Of a DNA stretch of 64,000 nucleotides, positions 36,683 through 45,399 are shown piece after piece. Each line of letters begins with the position of its first letter. The stretch's first letter is position 1. The position numbers and the translations under genes were made by a program. The notes beneath the pieces are model-generated. The model did not search any database. It saw nothing but the letters and a program-made list of their open reading frames with translations, and was not told the origin of the DNA. Source of the DNA: Nocardioides eburneiflavus (GTDB taxonomy: Bacteria > Actinomycetota > Actinomycetes > Propionibacteriales > Nocardioidaceae); NCBI RefSeq assembly GCF_004785795.1, contig NZ_SRRO01000001.1, positions 1,550,001-1,614,000 on the forward strand. Direction: 5' to 3'.

Positions 36683-37539
36683 GTGCAGAGGCAGCGACCC
36701 TGCCGCCCATCGAGCCGGCCGACCCCTCGACGTTCCGCAAGGCGATGAAGCAGAAGCGCTTCGTCGCCGGCGGGACGATCACGCTGCTCCTGGTGGCGTT
36801 CGCGATCTTCGGCCCCTACCTCGCCCCCTTCGGCGAGTCGGAGGTGGCCGGGCCACCCTTCAGCGACGAGGGGCTGCTCGGCACCGACTACCTCGGCTCC
36901 GACGTCCTCAGTCGGGTCATGTACGGCGGTCGGACGATCCTCGTGATCGCGCTCCTCGGCACCCTGCTCGGCATGGCGCTCGGCATCCTCATCGGTGTCG
37001 TCGCGGCCTACGCCGGGGGCTGGTGGGACGAGATCATCATGCGCGGCAACGACGTCATCCTGTCGTTCCCCCAGATCCTGCTCGCACTGCTCGTGCTCAC
37101 CGCCCTCCAGCGGCCGACGGCCTGGATCCTGATCGTGCTGGTCGGCGTCTCGCACGCCCCGCGCGTGGCCCGGCTGGCCCGTGGCGTGGCGCTCGGCATC
37201 GTGTCGCGGGACTTCGTGATCGCGGCCGAGGCGCTGGGTGAGAAGCGCAGCCGGGTGGTCCTCGCCGAGGTGCTCCCGAACATGAACGCACCGCTGCTGG
37301 CCGAGGGCGGGCTGCGGCTCACCTTCTCGATCGGCTTCGTCGGCTCCCTCGGCTTCCTCGGGTTCTCCGCCAACCCGGGCGCGGCCAACTGGGGCCAGAT
37401 GATCCGCGAGAACCAGCTCGGGCTCCCGACGCAGCCGTGGGCGGTCCTGGCGCCGGTGATCATCATCGCGATCTTCTGCATCGGTACCAACCTGATGGCC
37501 GACGGCATCGCGCAGGTCGCCCAACGAGGAGAGAGCTGA
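36679..37539 (+). CDS. ABC importer permease, DppC/OppC type
   Basis: 286 residues. The DppC-type N-terminus with one TM, the LLGTDYLGSDVLSRVMYGGR motif, four further helices and the EAA-like loop AAEALGEKRSRVVLAEVLPN are present. Pairs with the upstream DppB-like permease. Its stop overlaps the ATPase start (TGATG). Confidence 0.92.
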   Translation: MSAEAATLPPIEPADPSTFRKAMKQKRFVAGGTITLLLVAFAIFGPYLAPFGESEVAGPPFSDEGLLGTDYLGSDVLSRVMYGGRTILVIALLGTLLGMALGILIGVVAAYAGGWWDEIIMRGNDVILSFPQILLALLVLTALQRPTAWILIVLVGVSHAPRVARLARGVALGIVSRDFVIAAEALGEKRSRVVLAEVLPNMNAPLLAEGGLRLTFSIGFVGSLGFLGFSANPGAANWGQMIRENQLGLPTQPWAVLAPVIIIAIFCIGTNLMADGIAQVAQRGES

Positions 37540-39341
37540 TGACCGCCAGCCCCGAGCTCGTCGGCCTCGAGAAACAGGGTGCCGGCCTGGTGGTCCAGGA
37601 CCTCGGCGTGAGGCTCACCGGGAAGCCGGTCGACGTCGTCGACGACATCGACCTGGTCCTCGCGCCCGGCGAGGTCGTCGGTCTGGTCGGCGAGTCCGGC
37701 TCGGGCAAGACGACCGTCGGCACCTCGCTGCTCGGCTACTCGCGCGCCGGTGCGTTCATCTCCTCGGGCAAGGTGCTCCTCGAGGAGCGCGACGTCCTCT
37801 CGATGCACTGGCGCGAGATGCGGCAGGTGCGCGGTGAGGAGATCGCGTACGTCCCGCAGGACCCGGCCTCCGCGCTCAACCCGAGCATCCGGATCGGCAA
37901 GCAGCTCGTCGAGCTGCTCGAGCTGCGCGGCATCGGGACGAAGGAGTCGCGGTTGCAGGGTGCCCGGGACGGGCTCGCCGAGGTCGGCCTGCCCAGCGAC
38001 GACGAGTTCCTGAGCCGCTACGCCCACCAGCTGTCCGGCGGCCAGGTGCAGCGGGTCGCGCTCGCGATGGCGTTCCTGCCGAAGCCCAAGGTGCTGGTGC
38101 TCGACGAGCCGACCACCGGCCTCGATGTGACCACCCAGGCGATGGTCCTCCAGACCATGGCGGTGCTGTGCAGGACCCACGGCGTCAGCGCGCTGTACGT
38201 CACCCACGACCTGGCGGTCGTCGCGAACATCGCCGACCGGGTCGCCGTGATGTACGCCGGCCAGATCGTGGAGCTCGGGCCCAAGGAGGCCATGTTCAAC
38301 GCGCCGGCGCACCCCTACACCCGCGCGCTGCTGGACTCGATCCCGCACCTGAGCCAGGCCCGGGCGCTCACCGGCATCCCCGGCCGGACACCGGCCCCGG
38401 GGGCCCGCCCGTCGGGATGTCGCTTCAACGACCGGTGCGAGTTCGCGATCGACGAGTGCCGCGGCGACGTACCGGCGCTGCTCCCGATCGCCGACAACCA
38501 CGACGTGCGCTGCATCAGGGCTCGCGACATCGGATCGTGGGACATCTCCCGCGGCACGGTCCCGGACGCCGACCCCGACAAGGCACGCGAGGTCATCCTC
38601 TCCGTGGAGGGGCTCAACGTCTTCTACGGACGCAAGCACGTCGTCCACGACGTGAGCTTCGACCTGGCCACGGCCGAGGTGGTCGCGCTGGTGGGCGAGT
38701 CCGGCTCGGGGAAGACCACCATCTCCCGCTCGATCGGAGGGCTCCACAAGGACTGGACCGGAGTCATCCGCTTCGACGGCGACGAGCTCGCCAAGGGTGC
38801 GCGTCAGCGCAGCGCGGTGAACCGCAAGCGGCTGCAGTACATCTTCCAGAACCCCTACCTGTCGCTGAACCCGCGGCTCACGATCGAGCAGATCGTCAAG
38901 CGCCCGATGGAGCTCTTCGGGCTCGCCAAGGGCAAGGAGGCCACCGACCGGGCCGTCGACCTGCTCGACCAGGTCGCGCTCGGGCCGAGGATGCTGCGCT
39001 ACCAGGCCAGTCGGCTCTCCGGAGGTGAGCGGCAGCGGGTCGCGATCGCCCGGGCGCTCGCCGCCGAGCCCGACGTGATGATCTGCGACGAGATCACCTC
39101 GGCGCTCGACGTGTCTGTCCAGGGCTCGATCGTGGAGCTCCTGGAAGGACTGCGGCAGTCGCGCGGGATCAGCATGGTGTTCGTGACCCACAACCTCGCC
39201 CTGGTGCGCTCGATCGCGGCCCGGGTGGAGATCCTCCAGCAGGGCCGGGTCGTCGAGGCCGGAGCGGTGGTCGATGTCATGGACAACCCGCGGGAGGACT
39301 ACACCCGCAGCCTGCTGGACAACAGCCCGAGGATCGACTGA
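37539..39341 (+). CDS. Fused dual ABC ATPase (OppD-OppF type)
   Basis: 600 residues with two complete nucleotide-binding domains in one chain. NBD1 has Walker A GESGSGKTT, signature LSGGQ and Walker B LVLDEPTTGLD. NBD2 has Walker A GESGSGKTT, signature LSGGE and Walker B MICDEITSALD. After NBD1 the OppD-type Cys-containing C-terminal segment (CRFNDRCEFAIDEC...VRC), which carries an iron-sulfur cluster in relatives, is kept. One polypeptide serves both ATPase positions, common in actinobacterial peptide importers. Confidence 0.93.
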   Translation: MTASPELVGLEKQGAGLVVQDLGVRLTGKPVDVVDDIDLVLAPGEVVGLVGESGSGKTTVGTSLLGYSRAGAFISSGKVLLEERDVLSMHWREMRQVRGEEIAYVPQDPASALNPSIRIGKQLVELLELRGIGTKESRLQGARDGLAEVGLPSDDEFLSRYAHQLSGGQVQRVALAMAFLPKPKVLVLDEPTTGLDVTTQAMVLQTMAVLCRTHGVSALYVTHDLAVVANIADRVAVMYAGQIVELGPKEAMFNAPAHPYTRALLDSIPHLSQARALTGIPGRTPAPGARPSGCRFNDRCEFAIDECRGDVPALLPIADNHDVRCIRARDIGSWDISRGTVPDADPDKAREVILSVEGLNVFYGRKHVVHDVSFDLATAEVVALVGESGSGKTTISRSIGGLHKDWTGVIRFDGDELAKGARQRSAVNRKRLQYIFQNPYLSLNPRLTIEQIVKRPMELFGLAKGKEATDRAVDLLDQVALGPRMLRYQASRLSGGERQRVAIARALAAEPDVMICDEITSALDVSVQGSIVELLEGLRQSRGISMVFVTHNLALVRSIAARVEILQQGRVVEAGAVVDVMDNPREDYTRSLLDNSPRID

Positions 39342-39350
39342 GGTCCCGCG

Positions 39351-40505
39351 GTGCCCGCCTCCATCGTGGGGTCCCGGCTCTCCGGCCTCAGGTTCAGCGA
39401 CCCCCAGGACGACCCGGGCTGGTCGCACGTCGTCGTGCCCGGGACCAGTGGCGCCGCGCTCGCCGCCGCTGCCCGGCCGATCGAGACGGAGATCACCGGC
39501 GCCGGTCGCACCCGCGGGCTGGACGAGTGGGTCGAGGAGACCTGGACGACGTCCCTCCTGGTCCTCGACCGCGGCACCGTCGTCCACGAGTGGTACGCCG
39601 ACGGGCTGGGTCCGCGCACCCGCTTCCTGGGTGCGTCGATGACGAAGTCGGCTCTCGCCCACCTAGTCGGGAGGGCGGTCACGGACGGTGACCTGGCGCT
39701 GGACGACCTCATCCGCGTGCACGTGCCCGAGCTCGCCGGCACCGGATACGACGGGACCCGCGTGGTCGACGTCCTCACCATGACCTCGGGTGTCGACTGG
39801 GCGGAGGACCACCGCGACCCCGGCTCGCTCGCCTCGCGGCTGCTCGGCTGCTTCGCCGACGGCGGGGACTCACGGGCGCTGCTGGACCACGTCGGCCCGG
39901 GGACGGTCGCGGGCACCCGCTACGCGTACTGCACCGCGGACTCCCAGGTGCTCGACTGGGTGCGCGAGCGTGCGACCGGTCGGACCTTCTCGGACGACCT
40001 CACCCGGCTGTGGGCCGACCTCGGCTGTGCCGACGACGCCTGCGTCGGAATCGACGGTCGAGGGGTCGCCCTGGCCGGTGGCGCGCTGGCCGCCACCGCC
40101 CGCGACTGGGCGCGGCTCGCGATGCTGGCCGTCGACGGCACCACGCCCGAGGGGCGGCGGCTGCTGGCCGGGTCGTGGGCGGACGAGGCCGCGCGGCCGG
40201 CGTACCCGTTCACCGCGCCGGGTCGGCTGCCGAGCACCCTGACCACGCACGCCGGGTTCGGCTACCACTGGTGGCCGCTGGACGCCGAGGGGCACCGGCT
40301 GGTCGCCGACGGCAGTCGTGGCCAGCTCGCGGCCGTCGACCGACGGACCCGCGCGGTCGTGGTGAAGACGTCGCGGTGGCCCTACGACGACCCTTGGGTC
40401 GACCGCCAGTACCGCGACCTCAGCTATCTCGGGCTACACGCCCTGCTGGACGCCGTCGAACCCCGTGACGGAGAACCCCACACCGAAGGAGAGGCACGAC
40501 CGTGA
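39351..40505 (+). CDS. Beta-lactamase-fold serine hydrolase (class C / NylB-like)
   Basis: 384 residues from GTG 39351, with no signal peptide. The catalytic SxxK motif is Ser96-Met-Thr-Lys99, and the YxN-like element is Tyr-Cys-Thr (TRYAYCT). The sequence resembles the 6-aminohexanoate-dimer hydrolase/esterase branch of the penicillin-binding fold more than true beta-lactamases. Being cytoplasmic and placed nine bases after the importer and overlapping the BKACE gene, it is best read as an intracellular esterase or amidase that opens the imported compound. An acylcarnitine or carnitine amide would fit; this is inference. Confidence 0.85.
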   Translation: MPASIVGSRLSGLRFSDPQDDPGWSHVVVPGTSGAALAAAARPIETEITGAGRTRGLDEWVEETWTTSLLVLDRGTVVHEWYADGLGPRTRFLGASMTKSALAHLVGRAVTDGDLALDDLIRVHVPELAGTGYDGTRVVDVLTMTSGVDWAEDHRDPGSLASRLLGCFADGGDSRALLDHVGPGTVAGTRYAYCTADSQVLDWVRERATGRTFSDDLTRLWADLGCADDACVGIDGRGVALAGGALAATARDWARLAMLAVDGTTPEGRRLLAGSWADEAARPAYPFTAPGRLPSTLTTHAGFGYHWWPLDAEGHRLVADGSRGQLAAVDRRTRAVVVKTSRWPYDDPWVDRQYRDLSYLGLHALLDAVEPRDGEPHTEGEARP

Positions 40506-41389
40506 ACCGCAACGTCATGATCACCTGCGCCCTGACGGGAGCCGGCGACACCGTCGGTCGGTCCGAGCACGTGCCCGTCACCCCCGAACAGATCGCCGAG
40601 TCGGGCATCGCCGCCGCCCTCGCCGGGGCGACGATCGTCCACATCCACGTCCGTGACCCCGAGACGGGCAAGGGGTCACGCAACGTCGCCTACTACCGCG
40701 AGGTCGTCGAGCGGATCCGCGCGTCCGACGTCGACGTCATCGTCAACACCACCGCGGGCATGGGCGGAGACCTCGTGCTCGACCCCCACGACCCGACGAC
40801 GTTCCTCGAGGGCACCGACCTGGTCAGTGGGGTCGACCGGCTGCCGCACGTCGAGGAGCTGCTGCCGGACATCTGCACGCTCGACTGCGGCAGCCTCAAC
40901 TTCGGCGAGGGCAGCCTCGTCTACGTGAGCACGCCGGACATGCTGCGAGAGGGGGCCAAGAAGATCCAGGAGCTCGGCGTCCGTTGCGAGATGGAGATCT
41001 TCGACACGGGGCACCTGTGGTTCGCCAAGCAGCTGGTCGAGGAGGGCCTGATCGACGCGCCGGCGATGTACCAGCTGTGCATGGGCATCCCGTACGGCGC
41101 ACCGGCCGACCCCGGCACGCTGGCCGCGATGGTCAACCAGCTCCCCGAGGGCGCGGTCTGGGCGTCGTTCGCGCTCGGGCCGATGCAGATGCCGTGGGTG
41201 GCGCAGTCGATCCTGCTCGGCGGTCACGTGCGGGTCGGGCTCGAGGACAACCTGTACCTGCGCAAGGGCGTCAAGGCAACCAACGCGCAGCTGGTCGAGC
41301 AGGCGCGGACGATCGTCGAGGCGATGGGCGCGAGGGTCGCAACCCCGGACGAGGGCCGGGAGATCCTGCAGCTGAAGGCCAGGTCCTGA
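40502..41389 (+). CDS. BKACE (DUF849) beta-keto acid cleavage enzyme, probable dehydrocarnitine cleavage
   Basis: 295 residues from GTG 40502. The zinc-binding pair His47/His49 ([10 protein letters not shown]) and the later Glu of GLEDNLYL match the BKACE metal site; NTTAGMGG and CGSLNFG are further family blocks. BKACE enzymes condense a beta-keto acid with acetyl-CoA, giving acetoacetate and a new CoA ester. With a carnitine-dehydrogenase-like gene and a thioesterase directly downstream, the likely substrate is 3-dehydrocarnitine, yielding acetoacetate and betainyl-CoA. Family members on other substrates exist, so this rests on context. Confidence 0.9.
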   Translation: MNRNVMITCALTGAGDTVGRSEHVPVTPEQIAESGIAAALAGATIVHIHVRDPETGKGSRNVAYYREVVERIRASDVDVIVNTTAGMGGDLVLDPHDPTTFLEGTDLVSGVDRLPHVEELLPDICTLDCGSLNFGEGSLVYVSTPDMLREGAKKIQELGVRCEMEIFDTGHLWFAKQLVEEGLIDAPAMYQLCMGIPYGAPADPGTLAAMVNQLPEGAVWASFALGPMQMPWVAQSILLGGHVRVGLEDNLYLRKGVKATNAQLVEQARTIVEAMGARVATPDEGREILQLKARS

Positions 41390-41390
41390 C

Positions 41391-42329
41391 ATGCGTCCTG
41401 CTCCCGAGGAGGTTCGCACCGTCGTCTGCGCCGGGACCGGCGTGATCGGCGGCGGCTGGGTCGCCTACTTCCTCTCACGCGGCTTCCGGGTGGTCGGGTG
41501 GGACCCCGGGAGCGGCGCCGAGGACCGGCTCCGCCACCTCGTCGACGCCGCGTGGCCGGCACTCACCGAGCTCGGCCTCGCCGACGGCGCCGACCGCGCG
41601 AACCTGGTGTACGAGCCCGACCTGCCCGCCGCGTGCGCCCAGGCCGACTTCGTGCAGGAGAGCGCGCCCGAGGACCTCGACCTCAAGCGCCGACTGCTCG
41701 CCGACATCGATGCCGCCACCCCCGAGGGCGTGGTGATCTCGTCGTCGACGTCGGGCTACGCCATGACCGACATGCAGACCGAGTGCACCCACCCCGGGCG
41801 CACGGTGGTCGGGCACCCGTTCAACCCGCCGTACCTCATCCCACTGGTCGAGGTGGTCGGCGGCAAGCTCACCGACCCGGACACGGTGGCGTGGACCTCG
41901 GAATTCTTCCGTCTGGCTGGCAAGTCGGTGATCGCGATGGACCACGAGGTCCCCGGCTTCATCGCCAACCGGTTGCAGGAGGCGCTGTGGCGCGAGGCGC
42001 TCCACATGGTGGCGGCCGGTGAGGCGACCGTCGAGCAGATCGACCTCTCGATCACCGACGGGCCGGGGCTCCGGTGGCCGGTCCACGGACCGATGCTGAC
42101 GTTCCACCTGGCGGGCGGGCAGGGCGGGATGGCGCACATGCTGGACCACTTCGGCCCGTCGCTGCTCTCCCCGTGGACCCGGCTCGAGGCGGCCGAGCTC
42201 ACCCCCGAGCTGCGCGACGCCGTGGTCGCCGGCTGTGACCGTGAAGCCGGCGACCGCACCATCGACGACCTCGTGGCGGAGCGGGACCGCGGCGTCATCG
42301 CCGTGCTGCGGGCGCTGGGCCGGGCATGA
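41391..42329 (+). CDS. 3-hydroxyacyl-CoA dehydrogenase family enzyme, probable L-carnitine dehydrogenase
   Basis: 312 residues. NAD motif CAGTGVIGGGWVAYFLSRGF (an extra Ala/Gly compared with HCDH), catalytic His in GHPFNPPYLIPLVEVVGG, and EVPGFIANRLQEALWREALHM. The terminal segment ITDGPGLRWPVHGP is characteristic of carnitine 3-dehydrogenases (EC 1.1.1.108), which oxidise L-carnitine to 3-dehydrocarnitine. In some rhizobial enzymes a thioesterase is fused to the C-terminus; here it is the separate next gene. One base separates it from BKACE. Confidence 0.88.
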   Translation: MRPAPEEVRTVVCAGTGVIGGGWVAYFLSRGFRVVGWDPGSGAEDRLRHLVDAAWPALTELGLADGADRANLVYEPDLPAACAQADFVQESAPEDLDLKRRLLADIDAATPEGVVISSSTSGYAMTDMQTECTHPGRTVVGHPFNPPYLIPLVEVVGGKLTDPDTVAWTSEFFRLAGKSVIAMDHEVPGFIANRLQEALWREALHMVAAGEATVEQIDLSITDGPGLRWPVHGPMLTFHLAGGQGGMAHMLDHFGPSLLSPWTRLEAAELTPELRDAVVAGCDREAGDRTIDDLVAERDRGVIAVLRALGRA

Positions 42330-42339
42330 ACGGCCCGGC

Positions 42340-42789
42340 GTGACGTTCTCGGTGTGGCGCGAGCCGGTCCAGGACGCCTGGATCGACTACAACGGCCACC
42401 TCTCGGAGCCGTACTACGTGCTGGTGATGGGGCATGCGACCGACGCCGTGATGGACGCCATCGGGCTCGGCCCGGCGTACCGCTCCGAGAATGACGCCTC
42501 GCTCTACACGGTGGAGGCACACGTGCGGTACCTCGAGGAGGTCTCGCCAGGCGGCGAGATCGAGGTGCGCTCGTCGATCATCGGTGTCGCGCCGAAGCTG
42601 CTGTGGATCTGGCACGAGCTGTGGGTGGCCGACCGGCTGCGCGCCACGGAGGAGGTGCTTGGCGTGCACGTTCGCGGCGGCTCGTCCGCGCCGCTACCCG
42701 ACGGCGTCGCAGCCGTTGCCCGGGATGCCTGCGTGACCCCGCCCGCGGAGGCGGGCCGGCGGATCGGGCCGATCCCGGCGCACAGGTGA
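42340..42789 (+). CDS. Hotdog thioesterase, probable betainyl-CoA thioesterase
   Basis: 149 residues from GTG 42340, the first start after the dehydrogenase stop that opens the hotdog fold. The 4-HBT-type pattern is clear: REPVQDAWIDYNGHLSEPYYVLV (Asp-Tyr-Asn-Gly-His active region), YTVEAHVRYLEEV and LLWIWHELW. In the Pseudomonas carnitine pathway the corresponding thioesterase hydrolyses betainyl-CoA to glycine betaine and CoA. Last gene of the operon; 38 bases downstream begins the tRNA fragment. Confidence 0.88.
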   Translation: MTFSVWREPVQDAWIDYNGHLSEPYYVLVMGHATDAVMDAIGLGPAYRSENDASLYTVEAHVRYLEEVSPGGEIEVRSSIIGVAPKLLWIWHELWVADRLRATEEVLGVHVRGGSSAPLPDGVAAVARDACVTPPAEAGRRIGPIPAHR

Positions 42790-42827
42790 GAGGCCGGTCC
42801 CCGCAGAGACCGACGCCTCGAACTGGT

Positions 42828-42867
42828 TGAGAAGGTCAGGGGTGCGAATCCCGTCAGCTCCACCACG
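42828..42867 (+). repeat. Decayed 3' fragment of tRNA-Ala (attachment-site-like direct repeat)
   Basis: 38 of 40 bases match 27523-27562, the 3' part of tRNA-Ala(CGC) plus its CCA and the following ACG-like bases, in the same orientation. The two changes fall in the T-loop (TTCGAAT to TGCGAAT) and T-stem (C to G), so it is not a functional tRNA. No D-arm or acceptor 5' strand precedes it. Confidence 0.75.
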
Positions 42868-42874
42868 CGACGGA

Positions 42875-42905
42875 GAACCCGCAGGTCGCCCTGACCTGCG
42901 GGTTC
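42875..42905. terminator. Terminator hairpin after the tRNA fragment
   Basis: GAACCCGCAGGTC at 42875-42887 pairs perfectly with 42893-42905 (13 bp, five-base loop), followed by a G-T-T run. It ends the carnitine-type operon and possibly fprA on the other strand. Confidence 0.75.
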
Positions 42906-42948
42906 GTTGCACGTCCCGCCTCGGTCGGCGTGGGGGAGCAGACGCGTC

Positions 42949-44277
42949 CTACCGCCCCGCGAGCAGCATCTCCTGGCGGCCGGCGACCTTGACCCGCAGG
43001 CGCTGGGTGGCGTGCCCGAGGGAGATCTCGTGGGCGTCGAGGCGCTCCCAGTGCTCGAAGGTCGTGTGGTCGACGCCGCGGTCGCTCAGGTGGGCCTCGA
43101 CGGCCTGCGGTTCGCGCTGGGGCGCGGTGGGGGTGGTGTCGGCGAGGAGGTGGGTGACGGTCTCGGCGGCGTCGCTCTTGGTGTGGCCGATCAGGCCGAC
43201 CGGCCCGCGCTTGATCCAGCCGGTGACGTAGAGGCCGGGGACGGGCTCCCCAGCGAGGTCGAGCACCCGGCCGCCCACGTTCGGGATCACCGCCGCGGTG
43301 TCGTCGAACGGCAGTCCCGGGAGCGGGGTGCTGCGGTACCCGATGGCCCGGTAGACCGCCTGCACGTCCCAGACGGTCTCTTCCCCTGTGCCGGCGACGG
43401 TGCCGTCGCCGACCAGCCGGGTGCGTTCGGTGCGCAGCGCCTGCACGCGGCCCTGACCCTCGATCGCGACGGGCTGCTCGAGGAAGTGCAGGTGGATCCG
43501 GTGCGGCTTGCCGGTGGGCTCGCGTCCGACCCAGTTCGCCAGGGTGTCGAGGACCATCTTGGCCTGCTTGTTGCGGCCGATGTGCTCCATGCTCGACTGG
43601 TCGACCTCGAACCCCTCGGGGTGCACGACCACGTCGACGTTGGGCGAGTGCGCGAGCTCGCGCAGCTCGAGCGGGGAGAACTTCACGTACGCCGGGCCGC
43701 GGCGCGCGAAGACGTGCACGTCGGTGGCCCGGTTCGCCCGCAGGCCTTCGTGGACGTGCGCCGGGATGTCGGTGGTGAGCATCTCGTCGGCGGTCTTGGC
43801 GAGGACCCGGGCGACGTCGAGCGCGACGTTCCCCGCGCCGAGCACGGCCACGCTCGAGGCGGTAAGCGGCCACGAGCGCGGGACGTCGGGGTGCGCGTCG
43901 TACCAGGACACGAAGTCGGCGGCACCGAAGGAGCCCGGCAGGTCCTCGCCCGCGATGCCGAGCGGCCGGTCGGCCATCGCGCCGGTGGCGATCACGACGG
44001 CGTCGTAGTAGCTGCGCAGCTCCTCGAGCTTGATGTCGGCGCCGAGGTCGACGTTGCCCAGGAGTCGGACCCGGGGGTCGGCGAGGACGCGCTGCAGGGC
44101 CTTCACGATCTCCTTGATCCGCGGATGGTCGGGCGCCACGCCGTAGCGCACGAGCCCGAAGGGAGCCGGGAGCCGCTCCAGGATGTCGACGGACACGCCC
44201 GGGTCGGACTTCACCAGGTGGTCAGCCGTGTAGATGCCGGCCGGCCCACCGCCGACGACTGCAACGCGAAGAGTCAT
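42949..44277 (-). CDS. fprA: Ferredoxin/adrenodoxin-type NADPH reductase (FprA-like)
   Basis: 442 residues from ATG 44277. FAD-binding VAVVGGGPAGIYTADHL, the APFGLVRYGVAPDH block, NADPH-binding VAVLGAGNVALDVARVL with FARRG, and the C-terminal GLYVTGWIKRGPVGLIGHTKSDA are those of FprA/adrenodoxin reductase flavoproteins, which pass electrons from NADPH to ferredoxins for cytochromes P450 and other monooxygenases. Divergent from the LysR gene, whose operator lies between them. Confidence 0.94.
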   Translation of the reverse strand: MTLRVAVVGGGPAGIYTADHLVKSDPGVSVDILERLPAPFGLVRYGVAPDHPRIKEIVKALQRVLADPRVRLLGNVDLGADIKLEELRSYYDAVVIATGAMADRPLGIAGEDLPGSFGAADFVSWYDAHPDVPRSWPLTASSVAVLGAGNVALDVARVLAKTADEMLTTDIPAHVHEGLRANRATDVHVFARRGPAYVKFSPLELRELAHSPNVDVVVHPEGFEVDQSSMEHIGRNKQAKMVLDTLANWVGREPTGKPHRIHLHFLEQPVAIEGQGRVQALRTERTRLVGDGTVAGTGEETVWDVQAVYRAIGYRSTPLPGLPFDDTAAVIPNVGGRVLDLAGEPVPGLYVTGWIKRGPVGLIGHTKSDAAETVTHLLADTTPTAPQREPQAVEAHLSDRGVDHTTFEHWERLDAHEISLGHATQRLRVKVAGRQEMLLAGR

Positions 44278-44333
44278 GACGACGAGTCTGCGAGACGCGT
44301 CCGACATGCGGAACGAGGACGTGGTTGTGCTGT

Positions 44334-44350
44334 CACAAGGTAGCCTTGTG
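44334..44350. promoter_or_regulatory. LysR-type operator between fprA and lysR
   Basis: CACAAGG-TAG-CCTTGTG is a perfect 7-bp dyad ending four bases before the lysR ATG. It matches the T-N11-A architecture of LysR-type autoregulatory sites. Confidence 0.65.
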
Positions 44351-44354
44351 GCTC

Positions 44355-45296
44355 ATGCTGGGTTCGCACGTGCCTGACCTGCGGGCGCTCGAGCTGCTGG
44401 TGGTCGTCGCCAGCACGGGCAGCCTGTCCGCCGCCGCCGCCGAGCTGGGCATCACCCAGCAGGCCGCGTCGTCGCGGATCCGTACGGCCGAGACGCTGGT
44501 CGGCGCCCCGCTGCTGACCCGCACCCGACGGGGCTCGGCACTGACCCAGACCGGCGACCTCGTGGTCCACTGGGCGACCCGTGTCGTCGATGCCGCCGAA
44601 CAGCTCGACGCGGGCATCGCCGCACTGCGCCAGGACCGCCGCGCCCAGCTCAGGATCGCGGCCAGCCTGACCGTCGCCGAGTACCTCCTGCCCGGCTGGC
44701 TGGTCGCGTTCCGCGCCCACCAGGCGACCATCGGTCTCGCGCTGACCGAGTTCACGATGACAGCCACCAACAGCGAGCGGGTCGTCGAGCTCGTGGCGTC
44801 GGAGGCAGCGGACCTCGGCTTCGTCGAGGGGCCGGAGCCGCCCAGCGGGCTGCGTCACCGGCTGATCGGCGTCGACGAGCTCGTCGTCGTGGTCGGGCCG
44901 AGCCACCCCTGGGCCCAGCGTTCCAGCCGACGGGTGACGGCAGCGACGCTCGCGTCCACGCCGATGGTCGTCCGGGAGGCGGGCTCCGGCACCCGCACCG
45001 TGCTCGAACGCGCCCTGCGTGACCTCCCCGTCTCGCCGCCCGCCCTGGAGCTGGCCAGCACCGCTGCGGTGCGGGCAGCCGTGGCAGCTGGCGCCGGACC
45101 AGCCGCGCTGAGCGAGTACGCGGTCCGCGACGACATCGCCAGCGGCCGCCTGACCCCCATCAGCGTCACCGGCCTCGACCTGTCTCGACGGTTGCACGCC
45201 GTCTGGACACGCGGCGCGAACCCGCCGGCCGGCCCCGCACGTGACCTGGTGCAGTGGGCGGTCGCCCAGGCCCACTCCGTCCGCGGGCGTCCTTAA
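44355..45296 (+). CDS. LysR-family transcriptional regulator
   Basis: 313 residues from ATG 44355; a longer in-frame start at 44325 would run through the operator. The helix-turn-helix (TGSLSAAAAELGITQQAASSRI) and effector domain resemble CysB/CbbR-like regulators, with SHPWAQ and GSGTRTVLERAL in the effector pocket. It is divergent from fprA and 103 bases upstream of bioY. Autoregulation through 44334-44350 is likely; its other targets are unknown. Confidence 0.9.
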   Translation: MLGSHVPDLRALELLVVVASTGSLSAAAAELGITQQAASSRIRTAETLVGAPLLTRTRRGSALTQTGDLVVHWATRVVDAAEQLDAGIAALRQDRRAQLRIAASLTVAEYLLPGWLVAFRAHQATIGLALTEFTMTATNSERVVELVASEAADLGFVEGPEPPSGLRHRLIGVDELVVVVGPSHPWAQRSSRRVTAATLASTPMVVREAGSGTRTVLERALRDLPVSPPALELASTAAVRAAVAAGAGPAALSEYAVRDDIASGRLTPISVTGLDLSRRLHAVWTRGANPPAGPARDLVQWAVAQAHSVRGRP

Positions 45297-45347
45297 CCGT
45301 CTCGTCGTGGGACGGCGGATGCACGCACCGCTGGCCGTGGGCTAACC

Positions 45348-45375
45348 TGAACGCCGTTCACCTGAACACCGTTCA
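45348..45375. promoter_or_regulatory. Two tandem BioQ-like operators upstream of bioY
   Basis: TGAACGCCGTTCA (45348-45360) and TGAACACCGTTCA (45363-45375) are near-identical perfect palindromes with two bases between. They resemble the TGAAC-N3-GTTAC operator of the TetR-type biotin regulator BioQ in corynebacteria. They lie 25 bases before the bioY start, so repression when biotin is plentiful is likely. No bioQ gene is in the window. Confidence 0.75.
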
Positions 45376-45399
45376 GTACGCCGATCGAAGGACGCCCCA

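Noticed and set aside
37008..39662. Long minus-strand frame (884 codons) opposite the OppD-OppF fusion
   Set aside because: The translation is low-complexity and Arg/Asp/Val-biased, without motifs, and the sense strand encodes an intact dual ATPase.
39351..40505. A true antibiotic-inactivating beta-lactamase
   Set aside because: There is no export signal, the YxN element is YCT, and the gene sits in a catabolic operon; an esterase/amidase role is more likely.
27562..42828. An integrase or transposase gene that would prove the island
   Set aside because: Every gene in the interval was assigned on both strands and none resembles a tyrosine or serine recombinase or an IS transposase.
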